This document shows, piece after piece, positions 11,092 through 23,700 of a stretch of 64,000 bases of DNA. This stretch comes from Hetaerina americana (Eukaryota > Arthropoda > Insecta > Odonata > Calopterygidae). The stretch's first letter is position 1. Each line of letters begins with the position of its first letter. The position numbers and the translations under genes were made by a program. The notes under the pieces were generated by a model that saw only the letters and a list, made by a program, of their open reading frames with translations, did not search any database and was not told where the DNA came from. The stretch is from assembly GCA_022747635.1 (NCBI GenBank), contig JAKTNV010000757.1:1-64000 (forward strand), read 5' to 3'.

Positions 11092-12400
11092 TCTCACTCG
11101 ACACAAATCAAACAAAAATGTTTCCATGGTGTGTATTGTTGTTCATTTTCATCAAATAAACAAAATTAAACCCAGAATAAATCCTGAAAAACAAGAAATG
11201 AGCATAAAAGATGCTTCAGCGCAAGTGTTATTCTTACTATAATAGCCCAAATTTCTAAAAATATTGCGATAAACCACAATCTTCTGTTTTAGAGTGAATG
11301 TTTGAGGTGTATAGAAGGCATTTCTTTCATTTTTAGAAATTTTAATTTTTCACATTTTTCCATGAAAAGTGCCAATACCCCCCCCTTTGGGTTCTAGGTG
11401 AAAATCTCACTCGACACAAATCAAACAAAAATGTTTCCATGGTGTGTATTGTTGTTCATTTTCATCAAATAAACAAAATTAAACCCAGAATAAATCCTGA
11501 AAGACAAGAAATGAGCATAAAAGATGCTTCAGCGCAAGTGTTAATGTTACTATAAGAGCCAAATTTCTAAAAATATTGCAAAAAACAACAATTTTCATTT
11601 TTAGAGTGAATGTTTGAGGTGTATAGAAGGCATTTATTACATTTTTAGAAAATTTAATTTTTCACATTTTTCCGTGAAAAGTGCCAATACCTTTGGGTTT
11701 AGGTGAAAATCTCACTCGACACAAATCAAACAAAAATGTTTCCATGGTGTGTATTCTTGTTCATTTTCATCAAATAAACAAAATAAAACTCAGAATAAAT
11801 CCTGAAAGATAAGATATGAGCATAAAAGATTCTTCAGCGCAAGTGTTCATGTTACTAAAAGAGCCCAAATTTCTAAAAATATTGCGAAAAGCAACAATTT
11901 TCAGTTTTAGAGTGAATGTTTCAGGTGTATAGAAGGCATTTATTACATTTTTAGAAAATTTAATTTTTCACATTTTTCTATGAAAAGTGCCGATACCCCC
12001 CCCCTTTGGGTTCTAGGTGAAAATGTCACTCGACACAAATCAAACAAAAATGTTTCCATTGTGTGTATTGTTGTTCATTTTCATCAAATAAACAAAATAA
12101 AACCCAGAATAAATCCTGAAAGACAAGAAATGAGCATAAAAGATGCTTCAGCGCAAGTGTTTGTCTTACTATAAGAGCCCAAATTTCTAAAAATATTGCG
12201 AAAAACCACAATCTTCTGTTTTAGAGTGAATGTTTGAGGTGTATAGAAGGCATTTATTTCATTTTTAGAAAATTTAATTTTTCACATTTTTCCATGAAAA
12301 GTGCCAATACCCCCCCCTTTGGGTTCTAGGTGAAAATCTCACTCGACACAAATCAAACAAAAATGTTTCCATGGTGTGTATTGTTGTTCATTTTCATCAA

Positions 12401-12780
12401 ATAAACAAAATAAAACCCAGAATAAATCCTGAAGACAAGAAATGAGCATAAAAGATGCTTCAGCGCAAGTGTTTGTCTTACTATAAGAGCCCAAATTTCT
12501 AAAAATATTGCGAAAAACCACAATCTTCTGTTTTAGAGTGAATGTTTGAGGTGTATAGAAGGCATTTATTTCATTTTTAGAAAATTTAATTTTTCACATT
12601 TTACCATGAAAAGTGCCAATACCCCCCCCCTATGGGTTCTAAGTGAAAATCTCACTCGACACAAATCAAACAAAAATGTTTCCATGGTGTGTATTGTTGT
12701 TCATTTTCATCAAATAAACAAAATAAAACCCAGAATAAATCCTGAAAGACAAGAAATGAGCATAAAAGATGCTTCAGCGC
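12401..12780 (+). repeat. Units between duplications, with TATGGG variant
   Basis: The unit at start 12631 has TATGGGTTCTAAGTG instead of TTTGGGTTCTAGGTG and CACATTTTACCATG just before the C-run. The same combination recurs only near 31011-31060. At 12431 one A is missing from CTGAAAGAC. Near 12785 the unit reads GTGGTTAATG with an extra G. Confidence 0.75.
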
Positions 12781-14225
12781 AAGTGGTTAATGTTACTTAA
12801 GAGCCAAATTTCTAAAAATATTGCAAAAAGCAACAATTTTCATTTTAGAGTGAATGTTTGAGGTGTATAGAAGGCATTTATTTCATTTTTAGAAAATTTA
12901 ATTTTTCACATTTTTCCGTGAAAAGTGCCAATACCCCCCCCTTTGGGTTCTAGGTGAAAATCTCACTCGACACAAATCAAACAAAAATGTTTCCATGGTG
13001 TGTATTGTTGTTCATTTTCATCAAATAAAAAAAATTAAACCCAGAATAAATCCTGAAAGACAAGAAATGAGCATAAAAGATACTTCAGCGCAAGTGTTAA
13101 TGTTACTATAAGAGCCAAATTTCTAAAAATATTGCAAAAAGCAACAATTTTCATTTTTAGAGTGAATGTTTGAGGTGTATAGAAGGCATTTATTTCATTT
13201 TTAGAAAATTTAATTTTTCACATTTTTCCGTGAAAAGTGCCAATACCCCCCCCTTTGGGTTCTAGGTGAAATCTCACTCGACACAAATCAAACAAAAATG
13301 TTTCCATGGTGTGTATTGTTGTTCATTTTCATCAAATAAACAAAATTAAACCCAGAATAAATCCTGAAAAACAAGAAATGAGCATAAAAGATGCTTCAGC
13401 GCAAGTGTTATTCTTACTATAAGAGCCCAAATTTCTAAAAATATTGCGAAAAACCACAATCTTCTTTTTTGGAGTGAATGTTTGAGGTGTATAGAAGGCA
13501 TTTATTACATTTTTAGAAAATTTAATTTTTCACATTTTTCCATGAAAAGTGCCAATACCTTTGGGATCTAGGTGAAAATCTCACTCGACACAAATCAAAC
13601 AAAAATGTTTCCATGGTGTGTATTCTTGTTCATTTTCATCAAATAAACAAAATAAAACTCAGAATAAATCCTGAAAGATAAGATATGAGCATAAAAGATT
13701 CTTCAGCGCAAGTGTTCATGTTACTAAAAGAGCCCAAATTTCTAAAAATATTGCGAAAAGCAACAATTTTCAGTTTTTGAGTGAATGTTTCAGGTGTATA
13801 GAAGGCATTTATTACATTTTTAGAAAATTTAATTTTTCTCATTTTTCTATGAAAAGTGCCGATACCCCCCCCTTTGGGTTCTAGGTGAAAATGTCACTCG
13901 ACACAAATCAAACAAAAATGTTTCCATTGTGTGTATTCTTGTTCATTTTCATCAAATAAACAAAATAAAACAGAATAAATCCTGAAAGATAAGATATGAG
14001 CATAATGATGCTTCAGCGCAAGTGTTCATGTTACTAAAAGAGCCCAAATTTCTAAAAATATTGCGAAAAACCACAATCTTCTGTTTTAGAGTGAATGTTT
14101 GAGGTGTATAGAAGGCATTTATTTCATTTTTAGAAAATTTAATTTTTCTCATTTTTCCATGAAAAGTGCCAATACCCCCCCTTTGGGTTCTAGGTGAAAA
14201 TCTCACTCGACACAAATCAAACAAA
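12780..14225 (+). repeat. Partial 11-unit-offset copy (five units)
   Basis: Unit starts 12942, 13254, 13560, 13873 and 14182 repeat 9528, 9840, 10147, 10460 and 10769 at offset 3413-3414 bp, and match 16048-17289 at about 3107 bp. Types in order: A-run unit with GATACTTC, TCCGTG unit, short C2 unit with GGGATCTAGG, GTGCCGATAC unit, C7 unit. The copy stops inside the last unit near 14225, where a different sequence type takes over. It is a third instance of the same five-unit block. Confidence 0.8.
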
Positions 14226-14494
14226 AATGTTTCCATGGTGTGTATTGTTGTTCATTTTCATCAAATAAAAAAAATTAAACCCAGAATAAATCCTGAAAGA
14301 TAAGATATGAGCATAAAAGATGCTTCAGCGTAAGTGTTCATGTTACTAAAAGTGCCCAAATTTCTAAAAATATTGCGAAAAGCAACAATTTTCAGTTTTA
14401 GAGTGAATGTTTCAGGTGTATAGAAGGCATTTATTACATTTTTAGAAAATTTCATTTTTCACATTTTTCCGTGAAAAGTGCCAATACCCCCCCC
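14182..14494 (+). repeat. Chimeric monomer at a duplication junction
   Basis: The first part matches the unit start at 10769 (C7, preceded by TTTCTCATTTTTCCATG). From about 14240 it follows instead the unit at 18838-19150, with ATAAAAAAAATTAAACCC, GATAAG, GCGTAAG, TAAAAGTGCCC and AAATTTCATTTTTCAC. The match to 18838 has offset 4656 bp (15 units). The switch lies in sequence common to both, so it cannot be placed exactly. It is a clear record of an unequal exchange or copy event within a unit. Confidence 0.75.
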
Positions 14495-15401
14495 TTTGGG
14501 TTCTAGGTGAAAATCTCACTCGACACAAATCAAACAAAAATGTTTCCATGGTGTGTATTCTTGTTCATTTTCATCAAATAAACAAAATTAAACCCAGAAT
14601 AAATCCTGAAAAACTAGAAATGAGCATAAAAGATGCTTCAGCGCAAGTTATATTCTTACTATAAGAGCCCAAATTTCTAAAAATATTGCGAAAAACCACA
14701 ATCTTCTTTTTTGGAGTGAATGTTTGAGGTGTATAGAAGGCATTTATTTCATTTTTAGAATATTTAATTTTTCACATTTTTCCATGAAAAGTGCCTATAC
14801 CCCCCCCTTTGGGTTCTAGGTGAAAATGTCACTCGACACAAATCAAACAAAAATGTTTCCATTGTGTGTATTCTTGTTCATTTTCATCAAATAAACAAAA
14901 TAAAACTCAGAATAAATCCTGAAAGATAAGATATGAGCATAATGATGCTTCAGCGCAAGTGTTCATGTTACTAAAAGAGCCCAAATTTCTAAAAATATTG
15001 CGAAAAACCACAATCTTCTGTTTTAGAGTGAATGTTTGAGGTGTATAGAAGGCATTTATTTCATTTTTAGAAAATTTAATTTTTCTCATTTTTCCATGAA
15101 AAGTGCCAATACCCCCCCTTTGGGTTCTAGGTGAAAATCTCACTCGACACAAATCAAACAAAAATGTTTCCATGGCGTGTATTGTTGTTCATTTTCATCA
15201 AATAAACAAAATTAAACCCAGAATAAATCCTGAAAGACAAGAAATGAGCATAAAAGATGCTTCAGCGCAAGTGTTATTCTTACTATAATAGCCCAAATTT
15301 CTAAAAATATTGCGATAAACCACAATCTTCTGTTTTAGAGTGAATGTTTGAGGTGTATAGAAGGCATTTATTTCATTTTTAGAAAATTTAATTTTTCACA
15401 T

Positions 15402-15441
15402 TTTTCACCTAGAACCCCCCCCTTTGGGTTCTAGGTGAAAA
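15402..15441. repeat. Hairpin unit: 16-bp perfect inverted repeat
   Basis: The arms at 15402-15417 and 15426-15441 are perfect. It is the counterpart of 8880-8919 at offset 6522 bp, but without that copy's missing A. Confidence 0.9.
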
Positions 15442-17571
15442 TCTCACTCGACACAAATCAAACAAAAATGTTTCCATGGTGTGTATTCTTGTTCATTTTC
15501 ATCAAATAAACAAAATTAAACCAGAATAAATCCTGAAAAACTAGAAATGAGCATAAAAGATGCTTCAGCGCAAGTTATATTCTTACTATAAGAGCCCAAA
15601 TTTCTAAAAATATTGCGAAAAACCACAATCTTCTTTTTTGGAGTGAATGTTTGAGGTGTATAGAAGGCATTTATTTCATTTTTAGAAAATTTAATTTTTC
15701 ACATTTTTCCATGAAAAGTGCCAATACCCCCCCCCTTTGGGTTCTAGGTGAAAATCTCACTCGACACAAATCAAACAAAAATGTTTCCATGGTGTGTATT
15801 GTTGTTCATTTTCATCAAATAAACAAAATTAAACCCAGAATAAATCCTGAAAGACAAGAAATGAGCATAAAAGATGCTTCAGCGCAAGTGTTAATGTTAC
15901 TTTAAGAGCCAAATTTCTAAAAATATTGCAAAAAGCAACAATTTTCATTTTTAGAGTGAATGTTTGAGGTGTATAGAAGGCATTTATTTCATTTTTAGAA
16001 AATTTAATTTTTCACATTTTTCCGTGAAAAGTGCCAATACCCCCCCCTTTGGGTTCTAGGTGAAAATCTCACTCGACACAAATCAAACAAAAATGTTTCC
16101 ATGGTGTGTATTGTTGTTCATTTTCATCAAATAAAAAAAATTAAACCCAGAATAAATCCTGAAAGACAAGAAATGAGCATAAAAGATACTTCAGCGCAAG
16201 TGTTAATGTTACTATAAGAGCCAAATTTCTAAAAATATTGCAAAAAGCAACAATTTTCATTTTTAGAGTGAATGTTTGAGGTGTATAGAAGGCATTTATT
16301 TCATTTTTAGAAAATTTAATTTTTCACATTTTTCCGTGAAAAGTGCCAATACCCCCCCCTTTGGGTTCTAGGTGAAAATCTCACTCGACACAAATCAAAC
16401 AAAAATGTTTCCATGGTGTGTATTGTTGTTCATTTTCATCAAATAAACAAAATTAAACCCAGAATAAATCCTGAAAAACAAGAAATGAGCATAAAAGATG
16501 CTTCAGCGCAAGTGTTATTCTTACTATAAGAGCCCAAATTTCTAAAAATATTGCGAAAAACCACAATCTTCTTTTTTGGAGTGAATGTTTGAGGTGTATA
16601 GAAGGCATTTATTACATTTTTAGAAAATTTAATTTTTCACATTTTTCCATGAAAAGTGCCAATACCTTTGGGATCTAGGTGAAAATCTCACTCGACACAA
16701 ATCAAACAAAAATGTTTCCATGGTGTGTATTCTTGTTCATTTTCATCAAATAAACAAAATAAAACTCAGAATAAATCCTGAAAGATAAGATATGAGCATA
16801 AAAGATTCTTCAGCGCAAGTGTTCATGTTACTAAAAGAGCCCAAATTTCTAAAAATATTGCGAAAAGCAACAATTTTCAGTTTTTGAGTGAATGTTTCAG
16901 GTGTATAGAAGGCATTTATTACATTTTTAGAAAATTTAATTTTTCTCATTTTTCTATGAAAAGTGCCGATACCCCCCCCTTTGGGTTCTAGGTGAAAATG
17001 TCACTCGACACAAATCAAACAAAAATGTTTCCATTGTGTGTATTCTTGTTCATTTTCATCAAATAAACAAAATAAAACAGAATAAATCCTGAAAGATAAG
17101 ATATGAGCATAATGATGCTTCAGCGCAAGTGTTCATGTTACTAAAAGAGCCCAAATTTCTAAAAATATTGCGAAAAACCACAATCTTCTGTTTTAGAGTG
17201 AATGTTTGAGGTGTATAGAAGGCATTTATTTCATTTTTAGAAAATTTAATTTTTCTCATTTTTCCATGAAAAGTGCCAATACCCCCCCTTTGGGTTCTAG
17301 GTGAAAATCTCACTCGACACAAATCAAACAAAAATGTTTCCATGGCGTGTATTGTTGTTCATTTTCATCAAATAAACAAAATTAAACCCAGAATAAATCC
17401 TGAAAGACAAGAAATGAGCATAAAAGATGCTTCAGCGCAAGTGTTATTCTTACTATAATAGCCCAAATTTCTAAAAATGTTGCGATAAACCACAATCTTC
17501 TGTTTTAGAGTGAATGTTTGAGGTGTATAGAAGGCATTTATTTCATTTTTAGAAAATTTAATTTTTCACAT

Positions 17572-17611
17572 TTTTCACCTAGAACCCCCCCCTTTGGGTT
17601 CTAGGTGAAAA
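17572..17611. repeat. Hairpin unit: 16-bp perfect inverted repeat (last)
   Basis: The arms at 17572-17587 and 17596-17611 are perfect. It is the counterpart of 11052-11091 at offset 6520 bp. No hairpin unit is seen from here to the end of the window. Confidence 0.9.
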
Positions 17612-18920
17612 TCTCACTCGACACAAATCAAACAAAAATGTTTCCATGGTGTGTATTGTTGTTCATTTTCATCAAATAAACAAAATTAAACCCAGAATAA
17701 ATCCTGAAAAACAAGAAATGAGCATAAAAGATGCTTCAGCGCAAGTGTTATTCTTACTATAATAGCCCAAATTTCTAAAAATATTGCGATAAACCACAAT
17801 CTTCTGTTTTAGAGTGAATGTTTGAGGTGTATAGAAGGCATTTCTTTCATTTTTAGAAATTTTAATTTTTCATATTTTTCCATGAAAAGTGCCAATACCC
17901 CCCCCTTTGGGTTCTAGGTGAAAATCTCACTCGACACAAATCAAACAAAAATGTTTCCATGGTGTGTATTGTTGTTCATTTTCATCAAATAAACAAAATT
18001 AAACCCAGAATAAATCCTGAAAGACAAGAAATGAGCATAAAAGATGCTTCAGCGCAAGTGTTAATGTTACTATAAGAGCCAAATTTCTAAAAATATTGCA
18101 AAAAACAACAATTTTCATTTTTAGAGTGAATGTTTGAGGTGTATAGAAGGCATTTATTACATTTTTAGAAAATTTAATTTTTCACATTTTTCCGTGAAAA
18201 GTGCCAATACCTTTGGGTTCTAGGTGAAAATCTCACTCGACACAAATCAAACAAAAATGTTTCCATGGTGTGTATTCTTGTTCATTTTCATCAAATAAAC
18301 AAAATAAAACTCAGAATAAATCCTGAAAGATAAGATATGAGCATAAAAGATTCTTCAGCGCAAGTGTTCATGTTACTAAAAGAGCCCAAATTTCTAAAAA
18401 TATTGCGAAAAGCAACAATTTTCAGTTTTAGAGTGAATGTTTCAGGTGTATAGAAGGCATTTATTACATTTTTAGAAAATTTAATTTTTCACATTTTTCT
18501 ATGAAAAGTGCCGATACCCCCCCCTTTGGGTTCTAGGTGAAAATGTCACTCGACACAAATCAAACAAAAATGTTTCCATTGTGTGTATTGTTGTTCATTT
18601 TCATCAAAAAAACAAAATAAAACCCAGAATAAATCCTGAAAGACAAGAAATGAGCATAAAAGATGCTTCAGCGCAAGTGTTTGTCTTACTATAAGAGCCC
18701 AAATTTCTAAAAATATTGCGAAAAACCACAATCTTCTGTTTTAGAGTGAATGTTTGAGGTGTATAGAAGGCATTTATTTCATTTTTAGAAAATTTAATTT
18801 TTCACATTTTTCCATGAAAAGTGCCAATACCCCCCCCTTTGGGTTCTAGGTGAAAATCTCACTCGACACAAATCAAACAAAAATGTTTCCATGGTGTGTA
18901 TTGTTGTTCATTTTCATCAA

Positions 18921-21200
18921 ATAAAAAAAATTAAACCCAGAATAAATCCTGAAAGATAAGATATGAGCATAAAAGATGCTTCAGCGTAAGTGTTCATGTT
19001 ACTAAAAGTGCCCAAATTTCTAAAAATATTGCGAAAAGCAACAATTTTCAGTTTTAGAGTGAATGTTTCAGGTGTATAGAAGGCATTTATTACATTTTTA
19101 GAAAATTTCATTTTTCACATTTTTCCATGAAAAGTGCCAATACCCCCCCCTTTGGGTTCTAGGTGAAAATCTCACTCGACACTAATCAAACAAAAATGTT
19201 TCCATGGTGTGTATTGTTGTTCATTTTCATCAAATAAACAAAATTAAACCCAGAATAAATCCTGAAAGACAAGAAATAAGCATAAAAGATGCTTCAGCGC
19301 AAGTGTTAATGTTACTATAAGAGCCAAATTTCTAAAAATATTGCGAAAAGCAACAATTTTCATTTTTAGAGTGAATGTTTGAGGTGTAAAGAAGGTATTT
19401 ATTTCATTTTTAGAAAATTTAATTTTTCACATTTTTCCGTGAAAAGTGCCAATACCCCCCCCTTTGGGTTCTAGGTGAAAATCTCACTCGACACAAATCA
19501 AACAAAAATGTTTCCATGGTGTGTATTGTTGTTCATTTTCATCAAATAAACAAAATTAAACCCAGAATAAATCCTGAAAAACAAGAAATGAGCATAAAAG
19601 ATGCTTCAGCGCAAGTGTTAATGTTACTAAAAGAGCCCAAATTTCTAAAAAATTTGCGAAAAACCACAATCTTCTTTTTTGGAGTGAATGTTTGAGGTGT
19701 ATAGAAGGCATTTATTTCATTTTTTGAAAATTTAATTTTTCACATTTTTCCATGAAAAGTGCCAATACCCCTTTGGGTTCTAGGTGAAAATCTCACTCGA
19801 CACAAATCAAACAAAAATGTTTCCATGGTGTGTATTCTTGTTCATTTTCATCAAATAAACAAAATAAAACTCAGAATAAATCCTGAAAGATAAGATATGA
19901 GCATAAAAGATGCTTCAGCGCAAGTGTTCATGTTACTGAAAGAGCCCAAATTTCTAAAAATATTGCGAAAAGCAACAATTTTCAGTTTTAAAGTGGATGT
20001 TTCAGGTGTATAGAAGGCATTTATTACATTTTTGGAAAATTTAAGTTTTCACATTTTTCCATGAAAAGTGCCAATACCCCCCCCTTTGGGTTCTAGGTGA
20101 AAATCTCACTCGACACAAATCAAACAAAAATGTTTCCATGGTGTGTATTCTTGTTCATTTTCATCAAATAAACAAAATTAAACCCAGAATAAATCCTGAA
20201 AGATAAGATATGAGCATAAAAGATTCTTCAGCGCAAGTGTTCATGTTACTAAAAGAGCCCAAATTTCTAAAAATATTGCGAAAAGCAACAATTTTCAGTT
20301 TTAGAGTGAATGTTTCAGGTGTATAGAAGGCATTTATTACATTTTTAGAAAATTTAATTTTTCACATTTTTCCATGAAAAGTGCCAATACCCCCCTTTGG
20401 GTTCTAGGTGAAAATCTCACTCGACACAAATCAAACAAAAATGTTTCCATGGTGTGTACTGTTGTTCATTTTCATCAAATAAACAAAATTAAACCCAGAA
20501 TAAATCCTGAAAGATAAGATATGAGCATAAAAGATGCTTCAGCGTAAGTGTTCATGTTACTAAAAGTGCCCAAATTTCTAAAAATATTGCGAAAAGCAAC
20601 AATTTTCAGTTTTAGAGTGAATGTTTCAGGTGTATAGAAGGCATTTATTACATTTTTAGAAAATTTAATTTTTCACATTTTTCCATGAAAAGTGCCAATA
20701 CCCCCCCTTTGGGTTCTAGGTGAAAATCTCACTCGACACAAATCAAACAAAAATGTTTCCATGGTGTGTATTTTCGTTCATTTTCATCAAATAAACAAAA
20801 TAAAACTCAGAATAAATCCTGAAAGATAAGATATGAGCATAAAAGATGCTTCAGCGCAAGTGTTCATGTTACTAAAAGAGCCCAAATTTCTAAAAATATT
20901 GCGAAAAGCAACAATTTTCAGTTTTAGAGTGAATGTTTCAGGTGTATAGAAGGCATTTATTACATTTTTAGAAAATTTCATTTTTCACATTTTTCCATGA
21001 AAAGTGCCAATACCCCCCCCTTTGGGTTCTGGGTGAAAATCTCACTCGACACAAATCAAACAAAAATTTTTCCATGGTGTGTATTGTTGTTCATTTTCAT
21101 CAAATAAACAAAATTAAACCCAGAATAAATCCTGAAAGACAAGAAATGAGCATAAAAGATGCTTCAGCGCAAGTGTTATTTTTACTATAAGAGCCCAAAT
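18921..21200 (+). repeat. Mixed units, run of GATAAG-type monomers
   Basis: Unit starts: 19151, 19463, 19772, 20085, 20396, 20708, 21021. Four consecutive units from 19772 to 21020 carry GATAAG / ATATGAGC, the longest uninterrupted run of that type I saw. The C-run is short before 19772 (C4) and 20396. Singular changes include CTTCTAAAAAATTTGCG near 19652, GTAAAGAAGGTATTT near 19388, AAGTGGATG near 19991 and TTAAGTTTTCAC near 20042. No gene or foreign insert is present. Confidence 0.8.
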
Positions 21201-23700
21201 TTCTAAAAATATTGCGAAAAACCACAATCTTCTTTTTTGGAGTGAATGTTTGAGGTGTATAGAAGGCATTTATTTCATTTTTAGAAAATTTAATTTTTCT
21301 CTTTTTTCCATGAAAACTGCCAATACCCCCCCCTTTGGGTTCTAGGTGAAAATCTCACTCGACACAAATCAAACAAAAATGTTTCCATGGTGTGTATTCT
21401 TGTTCATTTTCATCAAATAAACAAAATAAAACTCAGAATAAATCCTGAAAGATAAGATATGAGCATAAAAGATGCTTCAGCGCAAGTGTTCATGTTATTT
21501 AAGAGCCCAAATTTCTAAAAATATTGCGAAAAGCAACAATTTTCAGTTTTAGAGTGAATGTTTCAGGTGTATAGAAGGCATTTATTACATTTTTAGAAAA
21601 TTTAATTTTTCACATTTTTCCATGAAAAGTGCCAATACCCCCCCCTTTGGGTTCTAGGTGAAAATCTCACTCGACACAAATCAAACAAAAATGTTTCCAA
21701 GGTGTGTATTGTTGTTCATTTTCATCAAATAAACAAAATTAAACCAGAATAAATCCTGAAAAATAGAGAAATTAGCATAAAAGATGCTTCAGCGCAAGTG
21801 TTATTCTTACTATAAGAGCCCAAATTTCTAAAAATATTGCGAAAAACCACAATCTTCTTTTTTGGAGTGAATGTTTGAGGTGTATAGAAGGCATTTATTT
21901 CATTTTTAGAAAATTTAATTTTTCACATTTTTCCATGAAAAGTGCCAATACCCCCCCCCTTTGGGTTCTAGGTGAAAATCTCACTCGACACAAATAAAAC
22001 AAAAATGTTTCCATGGTGTGTATTGTTGTTCATTTTCATCAAATAAACAAAATTAAACCCAGAATAAATCCTGAAAGACAAGAAATGAGCATAAAAGATG
22101 CTTCAGCGCAAGTGTTAATGTTACTATAAGAGCCAAATTTCTAAAAATATTGCGAAAAGCAACAATTTTCATTTTTAGAGTGAATGTTTGAGGTGTATAG
22201 AAGGCATTTATTTCATTTTTAGAAAATTTAATTTTTTACATTTTTCCGTGAAAAGTGCCAATACCCCCCCCTTTGGGTTCTAGGTGAAAATCTCACTCGA
22301 CACAAATCAAACAAAAATGTTTCCATGGTGTGTATTGTTGTTTATTTTCATCAAATAAACAAAATTAAACCCAGAATAAATCCTGAAAGACAAGAAATGA
22401 GCATAAAAGATGCTTCAGCGCAAGTGTTATTCTTACTATAATAGCCCAAATTTCTAAAAATATTGCGAAAAACCACAATCTTCTTTTTTGGAGTGAATGT
22501 TTGAGGTGTATAGAAGGCATTTATTTCATTTTTAGAAAATTTAATTTTTCTCTTTTTTCCATGAAAACTGCCAATACCCCCCCCTTTGGGTTCTAGGTGA
22601 AAATCTCACTCGACACAAATCAAACAAAAATGTTTCCATGGTGTGTATTCTTGTTCATTTTCATCAAATAAACAAAATAAAACTCAGAATAAATCCTGAA
22701 AGATAAGATATGAGCATAAAAGATGCTTCAGCGCAAGTGTTCATGTTATTTAAGAGCCCAAATTTCTAAAAATATTGCGAAAAGCAACAATTTTCAGTTT
22801 TAGAGTGAATGTTTCAGGTGTATAGAAGGCATTTATTACATTTTTAGAAAATTTAATTTTTCACATTTTTCCATGAAAAGTGCCAATACCCCCCCCTTTG
22901 GGTTCTAGGTGAAAATCTCACTCGACACAAATCAAACAAAAATGTTTCCAAGGTGTGTATTGTTGTTCATTTTCATCAAATAAACAAAATTAAACCAGAA
23001 TAAATCCTGAAAAATAGAGAAATTAGCATAAAAGATGCTTCAGCGCAAGTGTTATTCTTACTATAAGAGCCCAAATTTCTAAAAATATTGCGAAAAACCA
23101 CAATCTTCTTTTTTGGAGTGAATGTTTGAGGTGTATAGAAGGCATTTATTTCATTTTTAGAAAATTTAATTTTTCACATTTTTCCATGAAAAGTGCCAAT
23201 ACCCCCCCCCTTTGGGTTCTAGGTGAAAATCTCACTCGACACAAATAAAACAAAAATGTTTCCATGGTGTGTATTGTTGTTCATTTTCATCAAATAAACA
23301 AAATTAAACCCAGAATAAATCCTGAAAGACAAGAAATGAGCATAAAAGATGCTTCAGCGCAAGTGTTAATGTTACTATAAGAGCCAAATTTCTAAAAATA
23401 TTGCGAAAAGCAACAATTTTCATTTTTAGAGTGAATGTTTGAGGTGTATAGAAGGCATTTATTTCATTTTTAGAAAATTTAATTTTTTACATTTTTCCGT
23501 GAAAAGTGCCAATACCCCCCCCTTTGGGTTCTAGGTGAAAATCTCACTCGACACAAATCAAACAAAAATGTTTCCATGGTGTGTATTGTTGTTTATTTTC
23601 ATCAAATAAACAAAATTAAACCCAGAATAAATCCTGAAAGACAAGAAATGAGCATAAAAGATGCTTCAGCGCAAGTGTTATTCTTACTATAATAGCCCAA
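21200..23700 (+). repeat. 4-unit tandem duplication (1251 bp x2)
   Basis: Unit starts 21334, 21646, 21960 and 22272 repeat as 22585, 22897, 23211 and 23523, each at exactly 1251 bp. Shared rare marks: CTCTTTTTTCCATG with GAAAACTGCC, CATGTTATTTAAGAGCCC, CCAAGGTGTG, TTAAACCAGAAT with AAAATAGAGAAATTAGC, AAATAAAAC, and AATTTTTTACATT. No difference was found at these marks. The left break is near 21200 (GCGAAAAACCACAATC after a shared region) and the right near 23710, where the next unit has GCGATAAACC. Confidence 0.9.

Larger units (their letters stand above)
7980..12400 (+). repeat. 21-unit-offset segmental duplication, copy 1 (~4.4 kb)
   Basis: Unit starts 8286 to 12318 (8286, 8597, 8901, 9216, 9528, 9840, 10147, 10460, 10769, 11073, 11386, 11692, 12005, 12318) match 14808 to 18838 at offsets 6522 and then 6520 bp. 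All 14 units keep type and order, including two hairpin units, two short C2 units and two GTGCCGATAC units. The left limit is just after the hairpin at 7952-7991, which is absent from the other copy. The right limit is near 12400, where this copy has CAAAATAAAACCC and the other an A-run. It overlaps copy 2 of the 8-unit repeat, so the events are nested. Confidence 0.85.
14500..18920 (+). repeat. 21-unit-offset segmental duplication, copy 2 (~4.4 kb)
   Basis: Unit starts: 14495, 14808, 15119, 15423, 15736, 16048, 16360, 16667, 16980, 17289, 17593, 17906, 18212, 18525, 18838. Type order equals 7973-12318. By-eye differences are sparse: TTAAACCAGAAT near 15520 lacks a C, AAAATGTTGCG near 17476 replaces AAAATATTGCG, CATATTTTTCC near 17872 replaces CACATTTTTCC, and AAAAAAACAAAATAAAACCC near 18606 has lost a T. 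The first unit (14495) has TCCGTG before the C-run where the other copy has a hairpin, which marks the left breakpoint. Confidence 0.85.
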
